NCBI GenBank assembly: GCA_963807155.1
Contig: CAWEAZ010000031.1
Coordinates: 62,001-126,000, forward strand
Direction of reading: 5' to 3'
Length of the DNA: 64,000 bases
From: JACCZX01 sp963807155
GTDB taxonomy: Bacteria; Pseudomonadota; Gammaproteobacteria; Burkholderiales; Burkholderiaceae_F
The notes under the pieces: model-generated
Database searches by the model: none
What the model was told of the DNA's origin: nothing
Seen by the model: only the letters and a program-made list of their open reading frames with translations
Translations under genes and position numbers: made by a program
In this document: positions 47,356-58,797 of the stretch, one piece after another
Layout: each line of letters opens with the position of its first letter
How positions within the stretch are numbered: position 1 is the first letter of the stretch

Positions 47356-47677
47356 AACGGCCGATCGGATTCGCACGAGGCTCTTGTCGCTCGAGCCGAT
47401 TACGATCGAGCTACGCGACGACAGCGCCAGCCACGCCGGGCACGCGGGAGCGGCGAGTGGCGGCGGGCACTTCGAATTGCGTTTGGTAAGCGCCCAATTT
47501 GCGGGACTGTCGAAGATTGAGCGACATCGGCTCGTGTATCATCTTTTAGGTGATCTTATGCAGCGCGAAATTCATGCGCTCGCAATGAACCTACTGGCGC
47601 CTGATGAGGTCGAACGGGCGCCTGTTTCCGGTCCAACCAACGCCGACTCTTCACGAAGTCACTCTTCAGGACACTAG
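47348..47677 (+). CDS. bolA: BolA family protein
   Basis: 109 aa, BolA/IbaG-type with the conserved helix-turn (SASHAGHAG with the metal-ligand His) and GLSKIERHRLVYHLLGDLM motif. It can bind [2Fe-2S] clusters with monothiol glutaredoxins and act in redox or envelope control. The His-containing loop is longer than in the E. coli protein (SHAGHAGAASGGGH). Start ATG 47348 lies inside the yciB end; the next gene follows within 7 bases, so one operon. Confidence 0.9.
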   Translation: MPETADRIRTRLLSLEPITIELRDDSASHAGHAGAASGGGHFELRLVSAQFAGLSKIERHRLVYHLLGDLMQREIHALAMNLLAPDEVERAPVSGPTNADSSRSHSSGH

Positions 47678-47683
47678 CCTCCT

Positions 47684-48469
47684 ATGGAACGTAGCCGATT
47701 TATGCAGCGTACTGTCCTTATCGTCGCCCTATCGGTGGCGAGCAGTATTGCCATGGCGCAAAACATCGCCGTCGTCAACAACAAACCGATTTCAAAAGCG
47801 CGTGAAGACGCGTGGGTCAAGGAACTGACCAAGCAGGGTCAGGCGGACTCGCCGGAGCTGCGCAAGCAGGTCAAAGATCGGCTGATTCAGAACGAAATAC
47901 TGCTGCAGGAAGCGCAAAGACGCGGCGTGGCAGAGAAAGCCGACGTCAAGTTCATGCTCGACGTGCAGCGGCAGAACACGTTGATTCAGGCGCTCTTGCG
48001 TGACGAGGTTGAGAAAGCTCCTATCACCGACGCGCAGATAAAGGCCGCGTACGAGCAGCAGAAAGCAAAAGTGGGTGGCAAGGAATATCGCGCCCGCCAT
48101 ATCCTCGTCGAGAAAGAAGACGAAGCCAAAGCGATCACCGAGCAGTTGAAGAAAGGCGCCAAGTTCGAGGAGCTTGCAAAAGCCTCAAAGGACACGGGTT
48201 CCGCAAAGAACGGCGGTGACCTTGACTGGGCCGCACCGGATTCCTATGTCAAGCCATTCTCCGACGCGTTGACCAAGTTATCGAAGGGCCAAGTCACCGA
48301 TGCACCCGTGCAAACGCAGTTCGGCTGGCACGTCATTCGTCTTGACGACGTTCGCGACACGCAGTTTCCTCCGTTAGAGCAAGTTACTCCGCAGATCCGC
48401 GAAGGCTTGCAGCAGCAGCGTGTGCAGGCATTCGTTGAGAATCTTCGGAAGAATGCGAAGATCCAGTAG
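47684..48469 (+). CDS. Periplasmic parvulin-type peptidyl-prolyl isomerase
   Basis: 261 aa (or 255 from the in-frame ATG at 47702, MQRTVLIVA). Signal peptide ends at AMA-Q near residue 25, then a SurA-like N-terminal helical region (VVNNKPISKAREDAWVKEL) and one PpiC domain (YRARHILVEKED through SDALTKLSKGQVTDAPVQTQFGWHVIRLDD). It catalyses proline isomerisation of outer-membrane proteins in the periplasm. The typical betaproteobacterial order yciB-bolA-ppiC is kept. Followed by a strong terminator. Confidence 0.92.
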   Translation: MERSRFMQRTVLIVALSVASSIAMAQNIAVVNNKPISKAREDAWVKELTKQGQADSPELRKQVKDRLIQNEILLQEAQRRGVAEKADVKFMLDVQRQNTLIQALLRDEVEKAPITDAQIKAAYEQQKAKVGGKEYRARHILVEKEDEAKAITEQLKKGAKFEELAKASKDTGSAKNGGDLDWAAPDSYVKPFSDALTKLSKGQVTDAPVQTQFGWHVIRLDDVRDTQFPPLEQVTPQIREGLQQQRVQAFVENLRKNAKIQ

Positions 48470-48508
48470 TTGCCCGCGCTGGGCACTCTTTGTGCGTTTT
48501 TGATCAAC

Positions 48509-48537
48509 GGGCTGCTCGATCGAGCGGCCCTTTTTTT
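48509..48537 (+). terminator. Rho-independent terminator after ppiC
   Basis: GGGCTGCTCGA (48509-48519) pairs with TCGAGCGGCCC (48520-48530), an 11-bp helix with one G-U pair, followed by seven T (48531-48537). It ends the selO-msrB-yciB-bolA-ppiC operon and lies just before the convergent end of purL. Confidence 0.9.
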
Positions 48538-48550
48538 CGAAGGGTCGTCG

Positions 48551-51500
48551 TTAACCGACGTAGCGTCGTGCGTTTCTAAACATGCGCATCCACGGCGAGT
48601 CCTCTTTCAGCTGTGGCGGTTGCCATGACATCTGCACCGTGCGGAATACGCGCTCTGGGTGCGGCATCACGATCGTGAAGCGGCCGTCGTCCGTTGTAAA
48701 CGCGCATCGCCCTTCTGGCGAGCCATTCGGGTTGTACGGATACATGTCTGTCGGGCGATGTTGTGAGTCGACATAGCGCATCGCAACCTTTGCGCCGTCG
48801 TGTTGAGCAACGCTGTCAAACACCGCGCGGCCTTCTCCATGTGCATTCGCGATCGGCACAACGCTGCCTGCCATGTCGGAAAAGAACAAAGACGCCGACG
48901 GCGTGACCTGGACTTGCACCAACCTTCCTTCGTACTGTTCAGAAGCATTCCGCTCGAAACGAGGCCAGTGCTGCGCGCCAGGAATCAGCGGCTTCAATCG
49001 ACTCATCATCTGGCAGCCGTTGCACACGCCGAGGGCGAAGCTGTCGTCGCGGTTGAAAAACTCGACGAACATTTCAGCAAGCTTTGGATTGTGCAGAATC
49101 GTTTTCGCCCAACCGCCACCGGCCCCGAGCACATCACCGTATGAAAATCCTCCGCAGGCGACAAGGCCCTTGAAGTCGCGCAACGACTGCCGACCCTCGA
49201 TCAGATCGGTCATGTGCACGTCGACCGACGCAAAGCCGGCACGATCGAACGCGTACGCCATCTCGGTCTGGCTGTTAACACCCTGCTCGCGCAGGATCGC
49301 GACGCGCGGTCGATAGCCTGTCGCAATGAACGGCGCGGCGATGTCTTCGGTCGGATCGAAGCTGAGCGACAGCGACAGGCCAAGATCGCTGGTATCAGTC
49401 GCGCGTGCGTACTCCTGATCAGCGCAATCCGGGTTGTCGCGCAGCCGTGCGATGCGCCAGGAAGTTTCACTCCACACTTTCTGCAGCTCGCTGCGCGGCT
49501 TCGACAAGATGGGTTTGGCGTCGCACCAGAACTCGACAACGTCACTGGCGTTGGGTTTGCCGATGATCTGGCTCAGCGGCCCAAGCCCGGCCGCACGCAA
49601 CGTGCTCATCACGTGGCTTTTGTCGCTAGCTCTCACCTGAAGCACCGCACCGAGCTCTTCATTGAACAGCGCCGTCAAGATCAATTCAGCGCCGGCGTAC
49701 CGCCATCTGCTCCGGCCGGATCTTGAAATCGCCCGAGTCCTGCGCAACTGGATCGACTGCCAGTACATCGAGATTGACGCTGACACCGACATGACCGGCA
49801 AACGCCATCTCGGCAACGGTTGCAAACAGTCCGCCGTCAGAGCGGTCGTGGTACGCGAGGATGTGCCCTTCTCTTTGCAGCTTGCGGACCACGCCGACAA
49901 GCGCCGCCAGTTTCGCGGGCTCGTCAAGGTCGGGCACATCGTTGCCGATCTGGTGCGTGACCTGGGCCAGAATCGATCCGCCCATTCGATTACGCCCGCC
50001 ACCAAGGTCAATCAGTATCAGCAGCGTGTCGCTGCCGGGATCGAGCTGTGGTGTCAGCGAGCGTCGGACGTCATCGACCGGCGCTGCCGCGCTGGCGACC
50101 AATGACACCGGTGCGACCACTGTCTTGTCGGTGCCGTCGTCACGCCAAGTCGTTTTCATTGACAACGAATCCTTGCCGACCGGCACGCTGATGCCGAGGG
50201 CCTGGCACAAATCGCTTGCAGCCTTCACCGCGTCGAACAGCTTCGCGTCTTCCCCTTCGGAACCGCACGCTGCCATCCAATTGGCGGAAATTTTCACGCG
50301 CTCCAACTCGATGTCGGCGGCGGCGATATTTGTCAGTGCTTCTCCGATCGCAATGCGCGAGGCCGCGGCCGGGTCGATCACCGCTAGCGGAGACCGCTCG
50401 CCTATCGCCATTGCCTCGCCCGCATATCCGTCGAAGCTAAGCGTCGTGACCGCGCAGTCGGCGACCGGCACTTGCCATGGACCGACCATCGAATCGCGCG
50501 AATTCATGCCGCCGACAGTTCGATCGCCGATTGTGATGAGGAAACCCTTGCTGGCGACTGTCGGATGTCGAAGCACATCGAGCGCGCACTTTTCAAGGTT
50601 CAAGCCGGCGCCGTCGAAGGGCGGAAGCGATCGCTCGACATGACGGACATCGCGATGCATCCGAGGTGGTTTGCCGAGCAGCACGTTCATCGGCATGTCC
50701 ACGGCGGGCGGGCCGTCCCGACGCTCGATCACGAGTTGGCCATCGTCTGCGATTCGCCCGATGACTGCATACGGGCAACGTTCGCGGCGAGCTAGCCAAT
50801 CGAAGGCCGTCAGCCGGTCGGGCGCGATCGCCAGCGCGTAACGCTCTTGCGATTCGTTGCACCAGATCTCGAGCGGACTCATGCCGCTCTCCTCGACGGG
50901 AATGGCCGCGAGAGCGATACGCGCGCCGCGCTTGGATTGATCGGCCAGCTCCGGCATCGCGTTCGACAGCCCGCCGGCGCCTACGTCGTGTATCGACAGC
51001 ACCGGATTATCGGCACCGAACGCCCAGCATCGATCGATCACTTCCTGTGCGCGGCGCTGCATTTCGGGATTCCCGCGTTGCACCGAGTCGAAGTCGAGCT
51101 GCTCGGTGTTCGACCCGACGTCCATGCTCGACGCTGCACCTCCGCCAAGCCCAATACGCATGCCCGGGCCGCCCAGCTGAACCAACAGTGAACCCGGTGG
51201 CAGATCATGTTTGCGCACTTGATCGTCACGGATGTTGCCGATACCACCGGCGATCATGATCGGCTTGTGATAGCCGTAGTGCTTGCCTCCGACGTTCTGC
51301 TCGTAGCTGCGAAAGTAGCCGAGCAAGTTCGGACGGCCGAACTCGTTGTTGAACGCCGCCGCACCGATCGGGCCTTCGATCATGATCGACAACGCGTTGG
51401 CGATGCGAGCGGGAAACCCGAGATCGCCGCTGGATTGCTGCGCCGATCGAGTGACATCGTTGTCGCGTTCCCATGCCTGCCGCATGTCGGGAATGCGCAA

Positions 51501-52554
51501 GTGTGAAACCGAAAAACCGCACAGGCCTGCCTTGGGCTTGGCACCGCGACCGGTGGCGCCTTCATCCCGAATCTCGCCGCCCGCACCTGTCGATGCGCCG
51601 GGAAACGGAGAGATGGCAGTCGGATGGTTGTGCGTCTCGACCTTAAAGACGGTGTGTGTCAGCTCGTTGCGCGCGCCGTAGTCGACACCCACAGCACCGG
51701 CGGGGTGATCGCTGTACGGATAAAAGCGCGATACCGTGCGGCCTTCGAGCACCGCCGAATTGTCGCTGTATGCGACCACAGTGCCCTGCGGTGCTGCACG
51801 ATGCGTCGCGCGAATCATGTCGAACAGCGTTGCGTCCCTGCGCTCACCGTCGATGGTCCAGGTGGCGTTAAAAATCTTGTGCCGGCAATGCTCAGAGTTG
51901 GCTTGGGCAAACATCATCAGCTCGACGTCGGTCGGATCTCGACGCATGTGCGTGAACGCGTCAAGCAGATATTCGATCTCGTCGGCTGACAGAGCGAGTC
52001 CCATTTCGACGTTCGCACGTTCGAGTGCCGGGCGCCCGAGTGTCAGCAGCGGAACCGTTTGCATCGGCTTGCTATCGAGTTCTCGAAATATCAGCGCCGG
52101 ATCGGTCTTGGGATCAATCACGCTTTCGGTCATTCGATCGTGCAGGGCTGACGCGACACGGGCTGCGGAGTCCGCACTCAGCGTATTGCGGCCAAGCCTG
52201 ATGACGTACAGCGTGCCGCGCTCAATGCGTCGCACCGCCGTGAGTCCCGGTGTTGTGTGCGATATCGGTGGCCTTGCTCGCCCACGGCGAAATTGTCCCC
52301 AGGCGCGGAACGACCAGAAACGCAGCGCCTTTGGCAGCAGCGTCAGCCGCATCACCATAATCCAGCAACGCCTCCAGCCGAGCGCGCTCGGACGCATCGA
52401 GCGGGCGGTTCGCATGAATGAAGTGAACGAAACGGCCACTCAATGAATCGGCTGACTTTTCGATCGACCGGACCGACGCCAGCAAACGCGCTGCTCGAAA
52501 AGCCGACAACGCGCTCGGCCCGGTGAGCGCGAAGAACGTACTGGAGTGGGTCAT
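48551..52554 (-). pseudogene. purL: Phosphoribosylformylglycinamidine synthase PurL (two +1 frame breaks)
   Basis: Full-length single-chain PurL for the fourth step of purine synthesis, with N-terminal PurS-like, FGAM synthase and C-terminal glutaminase domains. Start ATG 52554 (MTHSSTFFALTG). Signatures include FAQANSEHCRHKIFNA, GGIGNIRDDQVRKHDL and the glutaminase CNGCQM with catalytic Cys, then HGEGR and PHPER. Break 1 at 52245: dropping one A turns TGTHGG into TGLTAVRRIERG. Break 2 at about 49690-49696: dropping one base joins EQMAVRR to AELILTALFNEELG. Repaired length 1333 aa, right for the gene. A dead purL would make the cell a purine auxotroph, which favours a technical cause for the breaks. 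Confidence 0.92.
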
Positions 52555-52694
52555 TGAACGCGAAGCACGCGAAGATCGCGCGGGATGGTGCGCTTGCCGG
52601 GCTGACAAGCGTGCGAAATTATAACGGTGTGAAGGTGGCTTAGCGGATTCACCGCGCAGCGATTGACGCAGAGCGCCTAGGCGCCTAGCCGGCG

Positions 52695-53930
52695 TTAGGC
52701 GTGCATTGTCTGCGCGGCAGACAGTGCACGCAGCAACGCGACATTGCAGTCGAGCAGCGAGATATCGAGCGCTTCGCGTTGTTTCTTTCCCATTGCAGGA
52801 TCGTTGCGCTCAATCGCTTCCGCCAGCGACAGATACGGTGCACACGGGCCGCTGCGATCGACCAACGCCGCCGACACACTCGGTGCGAGCTGTGCGTGCT
52901 GCAGCAAGCGTGGAAACGTGGTGCCGGTCATTCGATCGAGCAGCGAGAACGCGCCGGTTTGAAACAGCGAGTCACGCAGGTCCGCGCCTTCGGCGTTGCA
53001 GCTGGCTAGGTGTTCGAGGAACAGGCCGCGGCGAGTGCCTGCGTGCATCAACGGCAGAGCATCCGCACTGAATGTCGAAACGCGCAGCATGCGCGATAGC
53101 CAGCGAGTCAGTTTCGCGTGACCCAAGACCATGATCGCGCGTTTGACGGAACCGATCTGCATCGGCACTGCAAATGCAGTCCCGTTGACGAAGCGAATTA
53201 GCTCGAACGCGAGTGCGGTGTCGCGCTTGATGGCTGACTCGATCAAATCGATATCCGCACGATCGTGCGCCAGTCGTAGCAATTCAAGGACCGCGTGCTG
53301 ATTGGGCTGTGGCGGGCGCTCTGTCGTCGGGTGCGGTTCGTCGAAAGGCAATCCGACACTGGCGACTGCACCGCGCTGATACGCGGCGTGCAGATCGTCG
53401 ACGCGAAACGCCCCCGTAATAATGAACGGCATGCGGCGCATCACACCGGGTGGCGGAGGTGCATTGCTGCCGTCGCTGCGACGGCGACGATCCTCGGTGA
53501 TGTGGATCAGCGCGTAACTGAAACAATCGAGCAGCGCGGGCGGCAACGGTACGTCAGGCCGTCCACGCAGGGCCATTTTGATTCCGGCACGACCCGCACG
53601 TTGCACAAGACCTTGCGTTGCCGGGTCGCGCAGCGCAATGGCGGGGATTTCGACGACCGCGTTCACAGGGGGTTGCCAGTCAAGCAACGAGTCGTCGAGC
53701 TGTGCATCGAGCGGCGCCATCAGGACCAACGCACGCGATTCCGGCCACAACCCATCCAACTGCTGAAGGATCGAACCCACCGGCAGTCGGTCACTCGGCT
53801 TTACCGCCAGCATCGTCAGCCGTGTGCCAAACGTACGCCGCTCTCCATCGATGAGCGGCGAGTAACTCATCGACAGCGAGCCCAAAATCGAAGTAAGACC
53901 GACACGGTCCGGCGCATTCATGCGACGCAT
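52695..53930 (-). CDS. HDOD-domain signalling protein with degenerate EAL half
   Basis: 411 aa. The C-terminal half (about 240-380) is an HDOD domain (LIESAIKRDTALAFELIRFVNG, GSVKRAIMVLGHAKLTRWLSRML), a non-catalytic helical fold used in signalling. The N-terminal half has the layout of the YuxH/CdgJ proteins, where an EAL domain precedes HDOD, but the EAL triad is missing (AVVEIPAIALRD and MALRGRPDVPL stand where catalytic residues would be), so it cannot hydrolyse cyclic-di-GMP. It may bind partners in motility or twitching control. The start is ATG 53930 or 53921. Confidence 0.85.
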   Translation of the reverse strand: MRRMNAPDRVGLTSILGSLSMSYSPLIDGERRTFGTRLTMLAVKPSDRLPVGSILQQLDGLWPESRALVLMAPLDAQLDDSLLDWQPPVNAVVEIPAIALRDPATQGLVQRAGRAGIKMALRGRPDVPLPPALLDCFSYALIHITEDRRRRSDGSNAPPPPGVMRRMPFIITGAFRVDDLHAAYQRGAVASVGLPFDEPHPTTERPPQPNQHAVLELLRLAHDRADIDLIESAIKRDTALAFELIRFVNGTAFAVPMQIGSVKRAIMVLGHAKLTRWLSRMLRVSTFSADALPLMHAGTRRGLFLEHLASCNAEGADLRDSLFQTGAFSLLDRMTGTTFPRLLQHAQLAPSVSAALVDRSGPCAPYLSLAEAIERNDPAMGKKQREALDISLLDCNVALLRALSAAQTMHA

Positions 53931-54005
53931 TATTTCTGCGCGCGCTGAGGGCGCGTATGCAGAATTTCGCGGCCGGCCCCGGCTATTTGCCTTGTTCCAT
54001 GTCCT

Positions 54006-57000
54006 TCATTTTTTTCCGAAGCCGCCGCCGCCCGGAGTTTGAATAACTATGACGTCATCGACGTTCATTTCGGCCGATCCGATGTGGCCCATGGTCTCGA
54101 TGCGCCCGTCAGTTCTTTCGATCCAATTGCGCCCTACTTCGCCGGGTTCGCCACCGGCCATTCCGAACGGCGGAATCGACCGATGATTGGCCAGAATGGA
54201 TGCGGTCATCGGCTCCAAGAAACGCACCCGGCGCGTCCCACCATTGCCACCATGCCAACGTCCCGTACCCCCTGAGTTCGGCCGTATTTCGTAACTTTCC
54301 AGGCGAACTGGATAACGGAATTCCAGCACCTCAGGATCGGTCAGGCGCGAGTTGGTCATGTGCGTTTGTACGACGTCAGTACCGTTGAATCCATCTTCCG
54401 TCGCTGCGCTCGCACCAACATCCACAATGCCAGCGCCTGACCCGCCCGAGATTGTCTCGTAGTACTGATAGCGATCGTTGCCGAACGTGAAGTTGTTCAT
54501 CGTCCCTTGCGCGGCCGCCATCACGCCCAGCGCACCATAAAGCGCATCGGTGATGCAGGACGATGTTTCGACGTTGCCAGCGACGACGGCAGCCGGGTAT
54601 CGCGGATTGAGCATCGAGCGCTCCGGAATAACGACGTGCAGCGGTTTCAGGCAGCCGGCGTTCAGCGGAATGTCGGCATCGACCAACGTGCGAAATACGT
54701 ACAGCACGGCCGCATAACACACCGCACTCGGCGCGTTGAAGTTATTCGCCAGTTGATCGGAGCTGCCGGTGAAGTCGATCGTTGCGGAGCGGCTTTCCTG
54801 ATCGACCTTGATGCGAACGCGAATCAGCGCACCGTTGTCGAGCTCGTAGTCGAACTCGCCGTCCTTCAGCCGTGTGATCACACGTCGCACCGACTCCTCG
54901 GCGTTGTCCTGCACGTGTTGCATATAGGCGCGCACGACTTCGAGTCCAAATTGCTCGACCATCTTCAACAATTCTTCGCGCCCTTTTTCGTTCGCCGCGA
55001 TCTGTGCTCGCAAGTCGGCAAGGTTCTGCTGCGGATTACGCGCCGGATACGGGCCGGAAGTCAGCAACGCCATCAGCTCGGCTTCGCGGATACGGCCGGC
55101 GCGTTCAGCCCCGTTCACCGTCGCCCTGCCCGTCAACAAGCTTGAAATTGATGAAGCGAGCGCCTTCCTCATCGAGCGACGTCGAAAAAGGCGGCATCGA
55201 TCCCGGCGTCGTGCCTCCGATATCCGCGTGGTGTCCGCGTGAGCCTACGTAGAACAGAATTTCCTCACCCGTCCGATCGAACACCGGAGTGATGACGGTG
55301 ACGTCGGGCAGATGCGTGCCGCCGTGGTACGGATCATTGATCGCATACGCATCACCGGGCTTCATTGCGCCGGCGTTCTCGCGCATCACGGTCTTGATCG
55401 ACTCGCTCATCGAACCTAGGTGCACCGGCATATGCGGTGCATTGGCGATCAGGTTGCCCGCCGAGTCGAACAGTGCGCATGAAAAATCGAGCCGCTCCTT
55501 GATGTTGACCGAGTACGCGGTGTTCTGCAGCCGCAGCCCCATCTGCTCGGCGATCGACATGAAAAGGTTGTTGAACACCTCTAGCATGATCGGATCGGCG
55601 TCAGTGCCGATCGCGTGCTGTGCGGCACGCGGGCGTACGCGTTCGAGAACGATATGGTCGAGCTCGGTGACAATGGCTTCCCAGTCGGACTCGATCACCG
55701 TCGTCGCGTTCGCTTCGGCGATGATTGCCGGACCGCCGATCACGTCGCCAGGCCGCATTTCGGTGCGCGCATAAAGCGGCGCTGCCCGCCACGCACCTTC
55801 GCTGAACATCCGTGCGGTCCCTTTCGCCACTAGCGGTGTGGAGCGCGGCACTTGCGTGGCCGCGTTCTCCATCACCGCGTCGCCCTGCCCAATCGCCTCA
55901 ACCGAGGCCGCTTCGATCACGAGACCACGCTGCTGCATCAGAAACGAGTAGCGCTTCAGGTACTCGGCGTCAAACGCCGCCTGCATGTTGGGTAGTGTCG
56001 ACGCCGCAACGACTAACGCCGAATCGGTGCCTTCGTAGCGAAGGTGTACGCGTCTGACGACGGCGATGCGCTCGGCCGCGACCCCTTGCGACACGAGATC
56101 GTGCGTCGCTTCGGCACCCAGGCGATCGAGCGTGTCGCCCAGCGCCGCCATTGCATCGGGTTCGAGGCGGCGCTCGATTGATTGCTCTCGCATCGCAGTC
56201 TGATCGGCCAGGCCCATGCCGTAAGCGGACAAGACACCCGCCAGCGGATGCACAAAGATACGTGTCATGCCAAGCGCATCGGCAACTCGGCACGCATGTT
56301 GCCCGCCAGCGCCGCCGAACACGCTAAGCGTGTACTGCGTCACGTCGTGGCCGCGCTGGATCGAAATGCGCTTTATCGCTTCCGCCATGTTGCCAACCGC
56401 GATGTCAAGGTAGCCATCGGCCAGCTGCTCAGGCGTCAACGCGCGACCCGTGGCATCTTCGATTTCCATTGCCAGCGCCGCGAATTTTTCGCGTACAACG
56501 TCGTCATCAAGCGCTTCATTGGCGCGACGTCCGAACACCTTGGGGAAAAATGCCGGCTGAATTTTGCCCACCATCACGTTGCAGTCGGTTACCGTCAGCG
56601 GTCCGCCCCGGCGGTAGCAAGCTGGGCCAGGATTCGCGCCTGCCGAGTCGGGTCCGACTCGAAGCCGCGCGCCATCGAAATGCAGAATCGATCCGCCGCC
56701 CGCAGCCACCGTATGGATGCTCATCATCGGCGCGCGCATGCGCACGCCCGCCACCTGTGTCTCAAACGCGCGTTCGCAGTCGCTGACATTCCTACCCGCA
56801 AAGTGGGAGACGTCGGTCGACGTACCGCCCATATCAAAGCCAATGACTCGGTCGAATCCTGCCGCGAGGCTGGTCCGCACCATGCCGACGATGCCGCCCG
56901 CAGGGCCCGACAGAATCGAATCCTTCCCCTGAAACCGGCGTGCATCGGTCAGCCCGCCCGATGACTGCATGAACAGAAGGCGCGTTCCCGGCAGCTCGCT

Positions 57001-57700
57001 TGCCACCAGCTCGACGTAGCGCCGCAAGATCGGCGACAAATATGCATCGACCACAGTGGTATCGCCGCGCGCGACGAACTTCATCAGCGCGCTGACGCGG
57101 TGCGACGCGGAAACTTGCGCGAACCCGATCTCGCGGGCTGCGGTTTCCAGTGCGCCTTCGTGGGCGGGGTAACGGTATCCGTGCATCAACACGATCGCGA
57201 CCGATCGGAAACCGGCTGGCGTATGCCGCTTCGAGCTCAGCGCGCGCTGCTGCGAGATCAAGCGATGTCACAACATCGCCGTGCGCGCCGAGCCTCTCAT
57301 CGACCTCGATCACCCTCGAGTAAAGCAGCTCGGGCAAAACGATGTGCCGATCGAACAGTCGCGGCCGATTTTGATAGGCGATGCGGAGCGCGTCGCGAAA
57401 GCCGCGAGTAACGACCAATACCGTCGGCTCGCCTTTGCGCTCGAGCAGCGCATTGGTCGCGACCGTCGTTCCCATTTTCACGGAATCAATCAGATCAACC
57501 GGCACGTCAGCGTTCGCGGGAACGCGTAGCAGGCGCCGAATGCCGGCGATCGCTGCGTCGTCGTACTGCTCAGGGTTATCGGACAGCAGCTTGTGCGTCA
57601 CCAGCGAGCCGTCAGGCTGGCGCGCGACGACATCGGTGAAAGTGCCGCCACGGTCGATCCAGAATTGCCAGCGACGCTCTGAACTCACCGGCAGCTCCAT
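54006..57700 (-). pseudogene. Hydantoinase/5-oxoprolinase, full-length fused HyuA-HyuB type (two +1 frame breaks)
   Basis: One protein joining HyuA (ATP-binding, actin-like: DRGGTFTDVVARQPDG at the start, GFDMGGTSTDVSHF) and HyuB (LEVFNNLFMSIAEQMG, NDPYHGGTHLPDV, TPGGGGFG end). It hydrolyses 5-oxoproline or hydantoin-type rings with ATP. Break 1 at about 57217: dropping one base joins AAYA to AGFRSVAIVLMHGY. Break 2 in the CCCC at 55109-55112: dropping one G joins DGERAERAGRIREAEL. Repaired length 1230 aa. Divergent from a TRAP operon 92 bases away, so the two may share a regulator and a cyclic-amide substrate. Start ATG 57700. Confidence 0.9.
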
Positions 57701-57792
57701 CGTATTGGCGGCATGTGCTAGTAGTATTGCGTGCAGGCGATGTTACCAACGCAACTTCGCGAGTTCGCTAGTTAGGCATCCACGAGGACACC

Positions 57793-58770
57793 ATGAAACG
57801 CCGTCTATTACTGTTGAGCGCCGCCGCCACGTTGATTCTCGCCAATGCGCCTGCGGCCGCGCAATCTAACTGGAATCTCGCAGCCGGTTATCCGATCGGT
57901 AATCCGCATACGGTGACGTTGAGCCAGTTTGCCAAGGATGTCGAGTTCGCTACCAACGGCAAGCTCAAGATCACCGTGCATGCGAACGGTTCGCTATTCA
58001 AGGTGCCGGAGATCGCGCGCGCGGTGGAAAGCGGCCAGACACAGATGGGCGAAATCCTAATGAGCGTGATGGTTAATCAGAATCCAGTGTTCGGCGCCGA
58101 CTCGCTTCCGTTCGTAGCGACCGGCTTCGACGATGCTTACAAGCTGTGGCAGGCGCAGAAGCCTGTTGCCGATCGGATTCTGGCCAAGCGCGGTGCCAAG
58201 CTGCTGTACGCGGTCGCGTGGCCGCCGCAGGGGATCTACGCGAAAAAGGAACTGCGGTCGGCCGCCGACATGAAGGGACTGAAGTGGCGCGCTTACAACC
58301 CCGCCACGTCGAAGATCGCGCAGGTCGTGGGGGCGCAGTCGCTGACGATCCAGGCGGCCGAGTTGTCGCAAGCTCTGGCGACCGGTGCCGTCGATTCCTT
58401 CATGTCGTCCGGCGCGACTGGGGTCGATAGCAAGGTATGGGAGACGCTGACCCATTTTCATACGGTTAACGCCTGGGTGCCGAAAAATATGGTGATCGTG
58501 AATCTGCGTGAATTTGAAAAGCTCGACAAACCCACGCAGGATGCGCTTCTGAAGGCGGCGGCAGACGCCGAGCGTAAGGGCTGGGAACGCATGCGCGGCT
58601 ACACCGATGAGTCCCTGGCCATCTTGCAAAAAAACAAGATGACGATCGTTAAGCCCAGTCCGCAACTAATGGGCGATATGAAGAAAATCGGTGACGAGAT
58701 GCTGAGCGACTGGCTGAAGCAAGCCGGTACTGACGGCAAGGAAATCGTGGACGCCTACCGGAAAAAATAG
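57793..58770 (+). CDS. TRAP transporter substrate-binding protein (DctP family)
   Basis: 325 aa. Signal peptide to about residue 24 (MKRRLLLLSAAATLILANAPAAA), then the receptor fold with LAAGYPIGNPHTVTLSQFAKDVE, the WRAYNPATSKIAQVVGAQ segment (ligand Arg area), and LSQALATGAVDSFMSSGATG. An AGGA ribosome-binding site lies 8 bases upstream of ATG. Starts a three-gene TRAP operon divergent from the oxoprolinase. A ligand cannot be named; amino acid or cyclic amide derivatives are suggested by neighbours. Confidence 0.92.
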   Translation: MKRRLLLLSAAATLILANAPAAAQSNWNLAAGYPIGNPHTVTLSQFAKDVEFATNGKLKITVHANGSLFKVPEIARAVESGQTQMGEILMSVMVNQNPVFGADSLPFVATGFDDAYKLWQAQKPVADRILAKRGAKLLYAVAWPPQGIYAKKELRSAADMKGLKWRAYNPATSKIAQVVGAQSLTIQAAELSQALATGAVDSFMSSGATGVDSKVWETLTHFHTVNAWVPKNMVIVNLREFEKLDKPTQDALLKAAADAERKGWERMRGYTDESLAILQKNKMTIVKPSPQLMGDMKKIGDEMLSDWLKQAGTDGKEIVDAYRKK

Positions 58771-58797
58771 GCAAAAATAAAGCGCGCACTGCGCATC

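Noticed and set aside
54000..54020. Seven-A run at the oxoprolinase end as another slip
   Set aside because: A different frame continues briefly (KMKDMEQGK), but reaching it needs two bases removed and the given end (GGGGFGKK) is an acceptable C-terminus.
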